A stretch of DNA of 9,224 bases from an uncultured Clostridiaceae bacterium (GTDB lineage: Bacteria > Bacillota > Clostridia > TANB77 > CAG-508), in contig CATXTS010000079.1 in the NCBI GenBank assembly GCA_958402495.1, positions 1 to 9,224 on the forward strand, read 5' to 3'. A program made the translations under genes and the position numbers. The notes beneath the pieces are model-generated. The model was not told where the DNA came from. It did not search any database and saw only the letters and a list, made by a program, of their open reading frames with translations. Of this stretch, positions 1-7,016 are shown piece by piece (within the stretch, counting starts at the first letter, position 1; every line of letters starts with the position of its first letter).

Positions 1-2
1 TA

Positions 3-77
3 TTAAAAAACTGTTCTTCAGAAAAACAAAAGCTAATTTATGATGTAGCAAAAGTCATCGCAGAAAATAGAAATTAA
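3..77 (+). CDS. C-terminal end of an unidentified gene (partial, runs off the left edge)
   Basis: One + strand frame is open from the edge of the window to a TAA at 75-77 and reads LKNCSSEKQKLIYDVAKVIAENRN after conversion of the codons (24 residues; the last 18 look like one amphipathic helix). It ends six bases before the terminator hairpin at 83-134, which fits a gene converging on splB. The helix-rich ending resembles the tails of small DNA-binding regulators, but 24 residues are too few to assign a family. The other two + frames contain early stops. The real protein cannot be judged from this window. Confidence 0.35.
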   Translation, partial: LKNCSSEKQKLIYDVAKVIAENRN

Positions 78-134
78 AAAAGGAACTAGAGGTAATCCGT
101 CTAAAAACACATTTAGATTGATTACCTCTAGTTC
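76..134 (-). terminator. Rho-independent terminator downstream of splB
   Basis: A perfect 15-bp inverted repeat (83-97 with 120-134) encloses a 2x2 mismatch and an inner 6-bp stem (100-105 with 112-117) with a 6-nt loop. Read on the - strand the hairpin is followed by six T (81-76), so it ends transcripts coming from splB. On the + strand there is no T-run after the stem, so for the + gene it would act only as a 3' stabilising hairpin. Confidence 0.85.
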
Positions 135-227
135 ATCTATATAGGAAACAATATTGTTTATCTATCCTTATCCTATGTCTATTTTTTACATTTGGTGATA
201 GCCTTTTTATTATTAATTTCTTATTTT

Positions 228-1238
228 TTAAACAATATACCAAATTTTATTATCTGGAAAATATTTTTCCATCAGAGAACGCATAAATGTTTCTGCTTCC
301 TGTTTTACTTCTTTTTGATACCTATATTTTCCCCTACCGCTTCCTGTCATTTTTTCTTCATCATATAAATTTATCTTATCTGGAAAAGCCTCTTCATTAA
401 TCTTACGATGTACATAGCTATATGTCATAAAAATAATCTCAAAGAAAGCCTCCTTTTTTACAGCCTCGCTTAAATTCTCTGCTAAATAGGCTATTAGTTC
501 TGTATATAAACGTTTCCAGTCCTCTACTAGAATGACCGGTGCTACCAAAATGCCAACTGGATAACCAGCTTCTTTTAATCGATTAATTGCCTCTACTCTT
601 TGTTTTAAAGGAGAAGTACCTATCTCTACCTTTTGTATTATCTCCTGTGGATTAACACTCATACGTATAATCGTCCTTTTTTCATGTTTTAATGGTAATA
701 AACTATCCACCATTGAAAACTTTGTTGGGAAAGTCAGTTTTCCCTTCCCTTCACATCGTCTAGCAAATTCTTCAATCGTCCATTCTAAATTACCAGTAAT
801 GGTATTTTCTAATACCAAATCACTATTACTACCTATTTCAAAAGTCAACTCTTCTGGGCTTTCCTTTGACACCTTCAAAATTTTATCTAACATCTGCTCA
901 CGATTTACAAATAAACGTAAATAGGCACATTTATTATAGTTACAAACGAGATAACAATATAAACACATGGCAATACATCCAGAAGAAGTATATGGTACCA
1001 AGTAGTCAGAGACCTTTTCATTTGGTACAAATTTATGTGTTTTTCGAACACCAATAATTAAATTCTGTTTCATACTAGGAAACTCTACATTTTCCTTTTT
1101 ACGCATTTGTTCAATATTATTATGACTTTCAATGATGGTACAAGGAATTTGCTTTTCTCTATATCGCGCTAATAACTCTTTTCCTAAAGGGTATTGCTCT
1201 ACTTCTTTCTCATAAAAAACTTCTCTTGGTAAAAACAT
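228..1238 (-). CDS. splB: Spore photoproduct lyase (radical SAM DNA repair enzyme)
   Basis: This enzyme repairs the thymine dimer 'spore photoproduct' in DNA of germinating spores, using S-adenosylmethionine and a 4Fe-4S cluster. The 336-residue length fits the Bacillus enzyme. The cluster motif CX3CX2C is Cys88, Cys92, Cys95 in GCIAMCLYCYL, with the flanking tyrosines Tyr94 and Tyr96. Family blocks YPLGKEL, IGVRKT, GTSPLKQRVEA and KYRYQKE are also present. I start it at the ATG at 1238 because AGGAGG (1253-1248) directly abuts the ATG at 1247 (spacing 0) but lies 9 nt from this one. Oddity: where the Bacillus enzyme has the H-donor cysteine (EASCTSD, Cys141) this protein reads EIGSNSD, with Ser137. 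Extra cysteines Cys99 and Cys104 sit just after the cluster motif. It follows mscS after a 71-nt gap (counted from this start) that holds a possible forespore promoter. Confidence 0.93.
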   Translation of the reverse strand: MFLPREVFYEKEVEQYPLGKELLARYREKQIPCTIIESHNNIEQMRKKENVEFPSMKQNLIIGVRKTHKFVPNEKVSDYLVPYTSSGCIAMCLYCYLVCNYNKCAYLRLFVNREQMLDKILKVSKESPEELTFEIGSNSDLVLENTITGNLEWTIEEFARRCEGKGKLTFPTKFSMVDSLLPLKHEKRTIIRMSVNPQEIIQKVEIGTSPLKQRVEAINRLKEAGYPVGILVAPVILVEDWKRLYTELIAYLAENLSEAVKKEAFFEIIFMTYSYVHRKINEEAFPDKINLYDEEKMTGSGRGKYRYQKEVKQEAETFMRSLMEKYFPDNKIWYIV

Positions 1239-1247
1239 AGTTTTCAT

Positions 1248-1253
1248 CCTCCT
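1248..1253 (-). promoter_or_regulatory. Ribosome binding site of splB that decides the start
   Basis: A perfect AGGAGG lies immediately before the ATG at 1247, too close for initiation there, and 9 nt before the ATG at 1238, a normal distance. This favours the downstream start and shortens the protein by three residues (MKT). Confidence 0.7.
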
Positions 1254-1260
1254 ATGTATG

Positions 1261-1289
1261 TATTTTCTACCAAAAGAAGTTTTCTATAC
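1261..1289 (-). promoter_or_regulatory. Possible sigma-G/F-type promoter of splB
   Basis: On the - strand GTATA (1289-1285) is followed after 17 nt by GAAAATA (1267-1261). The known forespore sigma-G consensus is about GHATR - 17/18 - CATNHTA; the -35 matches fully and the -10 matches at 5 of 7 positions. No sigma-A TATAAT is seen in this gap. Spl genes are forespore-expressed in Bacillus, so the assignment makes biological sense, but the match is short and the region is AT-rich. Confidence 0.35.
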
Positions 1290-1309
1290 AATTTTTTTCT
1301 ATTTTTTAT

Positions 1310-2377
1310 TTATATATTTCTCACATGGACTTCTTGTGTTTTATATGCTAATTTTACTTTATTTTCTTCTAAAATTTGTATTAACAATAAATTGATTTCT
1401 TGCTTCCATGATAAATACTCGTTATAAGCCGTTATATTGGTATACAAATAAATAGAAATTTGCATGCTATCTTGCAAAATCTCTGTAAAATGTACCTCCA
1501 CCGAATCTGGTACAACCTGCGCCATTTTCTCCAATAAGTCTTTCATCTGCTTAGTTAATTTTTCTATCCTATGCATAGAGGTATTTAAAGGTAAATACAA
1601 TTCTGTAGCATAACGACGTTTTTCAATACGATTCCAATTTGTAATGCTTTCTGTTGTTAATACTTGATTAGGCACAGTTAATACACTATTATTTAATAAA
1701 CGAATTCTTGTACTTCGAAAGCTCATATCTTCTACCGTTCCCTCTTGATTCTGGAACTGTACATAATCCCCAATAGCAAATGGTTTATCTAAGAAAATAA
1801 TCATACCAGCAAACATGCTCTTTGCAATATCTTGTACAGCTAAAGCAACAACTACACTACCTAATCCTAAACCTGCAATAACACCATTTAAATCATACCC
1901 TAATTCTGCTATTATCATAAATAAGGCAAGCGTATATGCAATTACACTAACTACCTTACTTAAAAATTTCAAAATATGGTCGTTACCTTTTAATTTCTCA
2001 TTCTCTTTTAGCTTTTCAAATACATAAGAACCTGGTTTAAATATACGGGCAAAACCACTGGCAATCAATAAGATGGTGATAATTTTAAACAATTTGGTAG
2101 CTAAAATCACCACACTATCTGGCAACTTTAATACTAAAATAGCAATATATACGCCAATACAAGTTACTACCCATTTAAGAGGTTTATAAAAGGAATTTCC
2201 TTTTATCTTTTTTATATCTTTTTCTTTTCTATAAAATAACTTTAAAAAAATAAAAGCAATCAAAGGGCTTAATATTCCAGCCCCTATGATAATACCAATA
2301 GCCATTAACATATGTATCATGGAATCCATATTGATTTGTGTACACCAATTGGTTAGGTCTGTTATGATTTGATTCAT
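1310..2377 (-). CDS. MscS-family small-conductance mechanosensitive channel
   Basis: A membrane channel that opens on hypo-osmotic stretch and releases solutes. The 355-residue protein has hydrophobic segments near residues 20-47, 66-84, 88-112 and 135-157, then the MscS pore helix and beta-domain entrance at about 165-240 (GLGLGSVVVALAVQDIAKS, then KPFAIGDYV, EGTVEDMSFRSTRIR, VLTVPNQ). This block is diagnostic of the family. The remaining 100 residues form the soluble cytoplasmic alpha/beta domain. The ATG overlaps the TGA of the PAP2 gene (ATGA), with AAGGAG upstream, so the two are translationally coupled in one transcript. At five predicted TM segments it is longer than E. coli MscS (three TM) and belongs to the medium-size class common in Firmicutes. 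Confidence 0.95.
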   Translation of the reverse strand: MNQIITDLTNWCTQINMDSMIHMLMAIGIIIGAGILSPLIAFIFLKLFYRKEKDIKKIKGNSFYKPLKWVVTCIGVYIAILVLKLPDSVVILATKLFKIITILLIASGFARIFKPGSYVFEKLKENEKLKGNDHILKFLSKVVSVIAYTLALFMIIAELGYDLNGVIAGLGLGSVVVALAVQDIAKSMFAGMIIFLDKPFAIGDYVQFQNQEGTVEDMSFRSTRIRLLNNSVLTVPNQVLTTESITNWNRIEKRRYATELYLPLNTSMHRIEKLTKQMKDLLEKMAQVVPDSVEVHFTEILQDSMQISIYLYTNITAYNEYLSWKQEINLLLIQILEENKVKLAYKTQEVHVRNI

Positions 2378-3058
2378 ACTTCTTCTCCTTCTTTTCCTGT
2401 AGATTTTGCTATATTACTTTCTACCACTTTTCCTTTTATTAAATTCGTAAATAGAATTAAATAAGAAATTGAAATACAAAATCCAGCAATAACGTCACTT
2501 GCATAATGCACCCCTAAGTAAATTCTACTAAGTCCAATTGCTATAATAATAAAACTAATAGCTATCATACTACTCCATTTTAGATAAGGATTTTTCACTT
2601 TTTCAAAAATCAAATATACAATAAAACCATAAAAAGCCATACTGACCATAGAATGTCCAGATGGAAAGCTATAGCCACTTTCTTCTACTAGTCGGAAACC
2701 TTCTGGTCTAGGTCTTGCTACAATATTTTTTAATAATTGGTTACTTAAAAAGATAACCACTAAATTGATAAAAACGTATTTTCCCCATCGTTTCTTCCAG
2801 AATATAATAGTTAGTATGATACACAATGGTACAATTACATAAGCAGAGCCGAAGATAAGTAATCACTTTTGCAAAAATGGTCATAGGTGTAGACATCATT
2901 TTAGCAATATAATGGTATACCCCATTATCCAAAATATGAATTTCATTTTGTAATAAATTTTCTACTATTTCTAGAATAATAATCGTACAAATGGCTAAAA
3001 TTATCCATTTCATATTCTTTGAAATAAGATTTTCAATCTTTTGTTTTTTCTCTTTCAT
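2374..3058 (-). CDS. PAP2-family phosphatase, split by a +1 frameshift at 2851
   Basis: A membrane phosphatase of the PAP2 superfamily; such enzymes act on lipid phosphates such as phosphatidic acid or undecaprenyl pyrophosphate, and the exact substrate cannot be read. Dropping one C at 2851 joins two frames (69 + 158 codons) into a coherent 227-residue protein in which ITYL runs into GSAYVIVPLCIILT. All three catalytic motifs lie after the joint: KX6RP (Lys110, Arg117-Pro118), PSGH (132-135) and SRX5HX3D (Arg178, His184, Asp188). About five to six hydrophobic segments are present. The ATG at 3058 has GAGGAG 6 nt upstream. Without frame restoration translation runs 36 codons past the site to a stop at 2741 and yields a 105-residue inactive stub; an internal TTG at 2826 could start the catalytic part but has no obvious ribosome site. 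First gene of an operon with mscS. Confidence 0.88.
2848..2857 (-). other. Frameshift site in the PAP2 gene: UAU CUU C GGC
   Basis: On the - strand the 0-frame reads TAT CTT CGG CTC; homology and motif continuity require TAT CTT (C) GGC TCT. The extra base is C at 2851. There is no homopolymer longer than two bases at the site. CTT before the shift is the same slip codon as in the prfB programmed +1 site, but here the next codon is CGG rather than a stop, and no Shine-Dalgarno-like stimulator is visible just upstream. Confidence 0.75.
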
Positions 3059-3074
3059 TGCTTTCTCCTCTTAT

Positions 3075-3103
3075 ATTGTAAAATATGGTAAATACATTGT
3101 AAC
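3075..3103 (-). promoter_or_regulatory. Weak candidate promoter of the PAP2-mscS operon
   Basis: On the - strand GTTACA (3103-3098), 17 nt, TACAAT (3080-3075). Its -35 overlaps that of the divergent amylase promoter. The predicted start point would fall almost on the ribosome binding site, so the match is only suggestive. Confidence 0.3.
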
Positions 3104-3125
3104 ATTTCTCAAAATATTATATAAT
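3097..3125 (+). promoter_or_regulatory. Sigma-A promoter of the alpha-amylase gene
   Basis: TTGTAA (3097-3102), a 17-nt spacer, and a perfect TATAAT (3120-3125). The predicted start near 3132 leaves about 50 nt of leader before the TTG start at 3181. Confidence 0.7.
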
Positions 3126-3169
3126 ACTTTTGAAAGAATGAAAAGATTTTTTCTTTATTTTGATGAAAC

Positions 3170-3173
3170 GAGG
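3170..3173 (+). promoter_or_regulatory. Ribosome binding site deciding the amylase start
   Basis: GAGG at 3170-3173 is 7 nt before the TTG at 3181. The in-frame ATG at 3163 has only a T-rich stretch upstream, and the GAGG lies inside the extra residues that start would add, so TTG at 3181 is preferred. Confidence 0.6.
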
Positions 3174-3180
3174 CGATATT

Positions 3181-4647
3181 TTGAAAACAATCAATGAAAC
3201 CATGATGCAATACTTTGAGTGGTACTTAAAACCAGAAGATGAATTATGGAATAAAGTTATTTCTGATTCTGCTTATTTAGCTTCTACCGGTATTACTACC
3301 ATTTGGCTACCACCTGCTTACAAAGGAAGTAGTGGTCTGTATGATGTAGGCTATGGTGTTTATGACCTTTATGACCTAGGAGAATTTGATCAAAAAGGTA
3401 GTATTCGAACCAAATATGGTACAAAAGAAGAATATCTAAAAGCTATTAAAGTTTTACAAGGTAATGGTATTTCTGTATTAGCAGATACCGTATTAAATCA
3501 TAGATTAGGTGCTGATGGGTTAGAAGATGTAATTGCTATTGAAGATAATCCACTTAATAGAACCCAGGATATTGGAGAACCTAGAACTATTCGTGCTTGG
3601 ACAAAATATGAATTTCCTGGTAGAGCCAATACTTATTCTAGCTTTAAATGGAACTGGACCCATTTTCATGGGGTTGATTGGGATGATTTAACACAAAAAA
3701 AATCGATTTTTAAATTTTATGGAAAACATTGGGACGATGAAGTAGATAAAGAGAATGGTAATTTTGATTATCTGATGGGTGCTGATGTAGACGTTAACAA
3801 TGTAGATGTTGTTAATGAACTGTTACGATGGGCTAAATGGTATTTAGATACCACACATGTAGATGGTTTCCGCATGGATGCTGTTAAACATATTCGTGCA
3901 CCATTTTTTAAAGACTTTATTACTACTCTAAGAAAAGAAACCGGAAAAAAGTTATATACTGTTGGAGAATATTGGAGTGCTAACCTAGAGTCTCTTACAA
4001 ACTACATCAAAGAAACGAATGGTGTTATGTCCTTATTTGATGTCCCTTTACATTATAACTTCTTCAATGCATCTAATAGTAATGGTTGTTATGATATGCG
4101 TACCATTTTAGATGGTTCTTTAGTAAAATCTAATCCTGAAAAGGCAGTTACTTTTGTAGATAATCATGATACAGAACCAGGACAAGCTTTAGAATCCTGG
4201 GTGCAAGATTGGTTTAAACCTCTTGCTTATGCTATTATTTTACTTCGTGAAGCAGGTCTACCTTGTGTATTTTATGGAAATTACTATGGCATTGCTGAAA
4301 AACAAATTCCACCTATGAAAAAAATACTAGAACGATTCATGCTTGCTAGAAAATTTTTTGCTTATGGACCACAAGAGGATTATTTCGATGATGCTAATAT
4401 TATTGGTTGGGTCAGAAAAGGAGACTATGACCATCCAGATTCTGGTATGGCTGTCATTTTATCAGATGGAAATGGCGGTTGTAAAATGATGAATGTTGGC
4501 ACACGTTTAGCTGGCTGTACCTTATATGACTATACTGGAAATATCCAAGAACCTGTCTATGTCGACCAAGAAGGAAATGGCATCTTCTATACCAATGGTG
4601 GTAGTGTCTCTGTATGGGTAAAAAAAGAAAATCGATATGAATCTTAA
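3181..4647 (+). CDS. amyA: Cytoplasmic alpha-amylase (GH13)
   Basis: Hydrolyses internal alpha-1,4 bonds of starch, glycogen or maltodextrin. The 488-residue protein matches the intracellular E. coli AmyA / GH13_5 type along its length: ETMMQYFEWY at the N-terminus, WLPPAYKG, DLGEFDQKGSIRTKYG, region I DTVLNH (102-107), nucleophile Asp233 in GFRMDAVKH, acid/base Glu263 in VGEYW, and Asp330 in FVDNHD, ending in the typical GGSVSVWV strand. No signal peptide or membrane segment is present, so it acts in the cytosol, probably on storage glycogen or imported dextrins. The start is TTG at 3181 (GAGG 7 nt upstream). It has its own promoter and shares a terminator with the convergent PF10091 gene. 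It contains no CGG codon. Confidence 0.95.
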   Translation: MKTINETMMQYFEWYLKPEDELWNKVISDSAYLASTGITTIWLPPAYKGSSGLYDVGYGVYDLYDLGEFDQKGSIRTKYGTKEEYLKAIKVLQGNGISVLADTVLNHRLGADGLEDVIAIEDNPLNRTQDIGEPRTIRAWTKYEFPGRANTYSSFKWNWTHFHGVDWDDLTQKKSIFKFYGKHWDDEVDKENGNFDYLMGADVDVNNVDVVNELLRWAKWYLDTTHVDGFRMDAVKHIRAPFFKDFITTLRKETGKKLYTVGEYWSANLESLTNYIKETNGVMSLFDVPLHYNFFNASNSNGCYDMRTILDGSLVKSNPEKAVTFVDNHDTEPGQALESWVQDWFKPLAYAIILLREAGLPCVFYGNYYGIAEKQIPPMKKILERFMLARKFFAYGPQEDYFDDANIIGWVRKGDYDHPDSGMAVILSDGNGGCKMMNVGTRLAGCTLYDYTGNIQEPVYVDQEGNGIFYTNGGSVSVWVKKENRYES

Positions 4648-4653
4648 AAGGAA

Positions 4654-4691
4654 AAGAAGTCTTACTTTAAAGTAAAACTTCTTCTTTTTTT
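4654..4691. terminator. Shared bidirectional terminator between the amylase and glycoamylase-family genes
   Basis: The stem pairs AAGAAGT (4654-4660) with ACTTCTT (4677-4683), has one C/A mismatch, and continues TTACT with AGTAA around a TTAA loop. It is followed by seven T on the + strand (4685-4691), and by a T-rich stretch on the - strand (4653-4648 and beyond). The TAA of the - strand gene (4669-4667) lies inside the hairpin loop, so one element ends both transcripts. Confidence 0.85.
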
Positions 4692-5914
4692 ATGGCTTTC
4701 TTTGAAAAACCCAATTTTTTCAATCCTTCCTTTATGTACGCATTTCTCATACTATATTTCCAAATATCTCCTGACAAATAATTTTCTATCATAATCATAG
4801 AAATTCCTTTGTCAATTCCTATGTATTCTTCTGCATACCATGGCTTTTTTCCCTCTAAATAATAACCATCTTTAAAGCCATATTTTCCCCATAATTTGGG
4901 AAAATGCGTATACCAATATTCCATACATTTTAGACTTTCCTTTGGTGTAAAAACAATGGAACCAATGGCACCACAAGGACCTACTGTCCCATCATTTTCT
5001 ACTTCTAAATTAGAATCACATGGTTCAGCTCCAAGCCCTACACAGTATCCCTTTGGTCCTATACAAGCCGTTAATCCCCAACTGTTTTCACCAAAAGTTT
5101 TATATTTTTCTTTATGATGGATACAATATTCTCGATTAGCTTTAGTCGCTTTAATGGAGTTTTCAAACCAGTCAATTCCTTCTTCATCTTGTAAATTCTT
5201 AAAATCAATCCATGCATGAGAATACTGATAAGTAAACAAAGTTCCACAATAAGTATAAATGATATCTTTTTGGTTTCCATAGTTCTTCTTATTTTTAGGT
5301 AGTTGTGTATACATGTTCTTTTCTATAGGAAAAGTAGGAGAAGCTACGCCTAACACATATAACATTAACTGTTCTGCATACCTATCCCATTTACCACTAA
5401 AACCATTTTCAGGCGTATATCTCATATAAAATTGATTACATTTCACATTAGTATACCACTGCCAATTGATTCTTTTATATAAAGTCTCTGCTTTTTGTTT
5501 TACCTCTCCTCCAAAAAACTCCCCTGCTGTTAAAGCTCCACAAATAAAAATACCTGTATCGATAATGGATATCTCACAATTCCATACTCTTTTTCCAGTT
5601 TCTATATGTACAAAATGATAATAGAATCCATTTTTACCTTCTACATGATGTAAAAAAGTTTCTAACATACCGTTTGCTTTCTCATAAGCTTCTCGTCTAG
5701 AAATCCAATGATGCTTTACACCAATCATCAAAGCTCCTAAACCATATCCACAAGAAGCAATACTAGCCACTTCTTTAGCTATAGGTGCTTTATCTCTTAT
5801 TAAGCCATACCCTTTACTTTCCTTATTCCAATTCGCTTCTTTTAAAAAGAATAAATAACTTTTTTTTAACTCTTTTTCTAATAATCTTTTTCCCTTGCAT
5901 GGCAATCTTCTCAT
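4667..5914 (-). CDS. Glycoamylase-like (PF10091) family protein, possible beta-glucan hydrolase
   Basis: The C-terminal half carries the signature of the PF10091 'glycoamylase' family (COG5368): FGENSWGLTACIGPKGY (274-290 from the ATG), DGTVGPCGAIGSIVFTPKES, WGKYGFKDGY and EYIGIDKGISMIMIENYLSG. An earlier block EISIIDTGIFICGALTAGEFF (114-134) matches the family's (alpha/alpha)6-barrel core. Characterised members include GH144 endo-beta-1,2-glucanases, so the common label 'glucoamylase' may mislead; I cannot tell the substrate. The protein is 415 residues with no signal peptide, hence cytosolic or bound otherwise. The ATG at 5914 is chosen over an in-frame TTG at 5941 because the -10 box lies between them, so a transcript from that promoter cannot contain the TTG. 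Single gene, own promoter, convergent with amyA. Confidence 0.85.
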   Translation of the reverse strand: MRRLPCKGKRLLEKELKKSYLFFLKEANWNKESKGYGLIRDKAPIAKEVASIASCGYGLGALMIGVKHHWISRREAYEKANGMLETFLHHVEGKNGFYYHFVHIETGKRVWNCEISIIDTGIFICGALTAGEFFGGEVKQKAETLYKRINWQWYTNVKCNQFYMRYTPENGFSGKWDRYAEQLMLYVLGVASPTFPIEKNMYTQLPKNKKNYGNQKDIIYTYCGTLFTYQYSHAWIDFKNLQDEEGIDWFENSIKATKANREYCIHHKEKYKTFGENSWGLTACIGPKGYCVGLGAEPCDSNLEVENDGTVGPCGAIGSIVFTPKESLKCMEYWYTHFPKLWGKYGFKDGYYLEGKKPWYAEEYIGIDKGISMIMIENYLSGDIWKYSMRNAYIKEGLKKLGFSKKAIKKEEVLL

Positions 5915-5917
5915 AGT

Positions 5918-5961
5918 CCACCCCTTAGATTTATTATACAAATTCTATAAGGTATTTTCAA
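5918..5961 (-). promoter_or_regulatory. Sigma-A promoter and ribosome site of the glycoamylase-family gene
   Basis: On the - strand TTGAAA (5961-5956), 17 nt, perfect TATAAT (5938-5933). The start point should fall near 5926, just before AAGGGGTGG (5926-5918), which lies 3 nt from the ATG at 5914. The leader is only about 12 nt. Confidence 0.75.
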
Positions 5962-6023
5962 TGGAAGTTCTTGCCATTTAAATTCTTCTATTCTTCTTTA
6001 CACTATTTTAAGATATAGGCTGT

Positions 6024-6361
6024 TTACATGACATAAATAATTATTACACAAATAACCACTATTGTGGCAAAAACGTATGTCAACGTTCTATCCGTTGAAC
6101 TCGCTCCTATCTAACGAACGAGAAGCTGCCTGTAATCTTTCTCTGTACTTTTAATCCTTAAGACTTCCATTGTGTTATAATCTATTTTATAGTTGTTATC
6201 TATATCCTTACAACCTGTATCATTACTTTCCCATTCTGTTGGTTTTGTATAATTACTCCATTCATTTTAAATAATAACACTGCTGCTTTATTTGTTTCAG
6301 CCTCCTTGTTTATAAAAGCACCATTACTATTAGTTTGTACATTATTTTCAATTGAAACCAT
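6024..6361 (-). pseudogene. Decayed gene with a C-terminal membrane segment, family not recognised
   Basis: Not recognised. From an ATG at 6361 one frame reads MVSIENNVQTNSNGAFINKE and on for 32 plausible residues. At 6264-6270 (an A-run) the sensible reading moves to another frame, which continues NEWSNYTKPTEWESNDTG and on for 51 codons to a TAG at 6113-6111. The same frame then resumes without interruption for 28 codons to a TAA at 6026-6024, giving RTLTYVFATIVVICVIIIYV, a clear hydrophobic segment. I read this as one gene ruined by a one-base deletion and a stop mutation, perhaps a surface protein with a C-terminal membrane anchor. The ATG has no well-placed ribosome site. The stretch from 6362 to 6493 holds another short coding-like piece (KKYEGIQIYDIANWLAN then stop) in a different frame, so decay may extend upstream. 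No homology can be named. Confidence 0.4.
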
Positions 6362-6493
6362 CCTATAAATTACTAATTAGCAAGCCAATTAGCTATATCA
6401 TATATTTGTATTCCTTCATACTTTTTCTAAAACTCCTCATGCTACAACTTTTATATTCGTTTTTATTCTTCCTTTAATTTTGTTATTATTTTT
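6362..6493. other. Gap between the toxin gene and the decayed gene
   Basis: No intact gene and no hairpin with a T-run after toxN is visible here. A 17-codon coding-like piece on the - strand (around 6430-6378) suggests further remains of a decayed gene. How the toxN transcript ends is not clear from the sequence. Confidence 0.4.
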
Positions 6494-7000
6494 TTATTTT
6501 CCAGTGTTATATTCCAAACATCTTTGTTCTAATATTTTAAAATCACAAGCTATTGTCTTAAGAAAATTGTTTTTGTGCTTTGTTACAGCAATATACATTT
6601 TATTTGCTCTTTTATATATCTCTTCTTTATTAGAATTTATATATCTATATTCTGCTGATATTAAGTCCTTATATTTTCTATCACTTTCATTATATTCTAG
6701 TAATGATGTTACTCTTATATTATTAGGAACTGGAATCATAGCAGAAAATTTAACAATTGCTAAAGGATTGTTTTTTCTATCATAAATAAAAAAGAAACTA
6801 GGATTATTTTTATATTTTTGATAATGTTCTTTGTAGGAATATAAAGGCACAAAATATTTATAATTCTCTATCTTTAATACAATTCCTAAATATGGTCTGC
6901 TATGTCCTATTTCATCTTTATTATAACTTATATGACTTTCAAATTTACTTAAATATTTAATATAATTTTTATCAACTATATAAAATAGTAATTCTTCCAT
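6494..7000 (-). CDS. toxN: ToxN/AbiQ-family type III toxin (endoribonuclease)
   Basis: Toxin of a type III toxin-antitoxin system, an RNase held inactive by a repeat RNA and released for example during phage infection. The 168 residues fit the family size. Family features: an N-terminal FYIVDKNYIKYLSKFE strand-helix (6-21), RPYLGIVLKIENYKYFVPL (35-53), then SYKEH (Ser55, Lys57, His59) where canonical ToxN has SPK.KH, and FSAMIPV (85-91) matching the conserved NMIPV block. A long basic helix closes the protein. The decisive support is context: 39-nt tandem repeats, a hairpin and a consensus promoter lie directly upstream in the same direction. The ATG has GAGG 4 nt upstream. Codon use is visibly more AT-rich than in the neighbours, which suits transfer. 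Which type III family (ToxIN, CptIN or TenpIN) it belongs to I cannot fix; ToxIN or CptIN look likeliest. Confidence 0.85.
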   Translation of the reverse strand: MEELLFYIVDKNYIKYLSKFESHISYNKDEIGHSRPYLGIVLKIENYKYFVPLYSYKEHYQKYKNNPSFFFIYDRKNNPLAIVKFSAMIPVPNNIRVTSLLEYNESDRKYKDLISAEYRYINSNKEEIYKRANKMYIAVTKHKNNFLKTIACDFKILEQRCLEYNTGK

Positions 7001-7016
7001 CTTTCCTCATTTCTTA

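Noticed and set aside
2848..2857. A true prfB-like programmed site in the PAP2 gene alone
   Set aside because: No upstream Shine-Dalgarno stimulator and no stop codon at the shift; the case rests only on the shared CGG pattern with the GLUG gene, so it is reported as a joint hypothesis.
3163..3180. ATG at 3163 as the amylase start
   Set aside because: No ribosome site precedes it; GAGG is 7 nt before the TTG at 3181, and family N-termini begin close to the conserved MMQYFEWY block.
2991..3197. 68-codon + strand frame across the amylase promoter
   Set aside because: It spans the promoter and is antisense to the PAP2 start; no ribosome site or recognisable content.
5071..5280. 69-codon - strand frame inside the glycoamylase-family gene
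   Set aside because: It overlaps a conserved part of that gene in another frame and has no motif of its own.
6200..6361. Intact 53-residue small protein gene on the - strand
   Set aside because: The ribosome-site candidate abuts the ATG, and the second part of the frame loses protein-like composition exactly where the other frame becomes convincing, so a frameshifted relic fits better.
6480..6785. 101-codon + strand reading frame
   Set aside because: It is antisense to toxN, hydrophobic only because of T-rich codons, and the toxN reading has family motifs and context.
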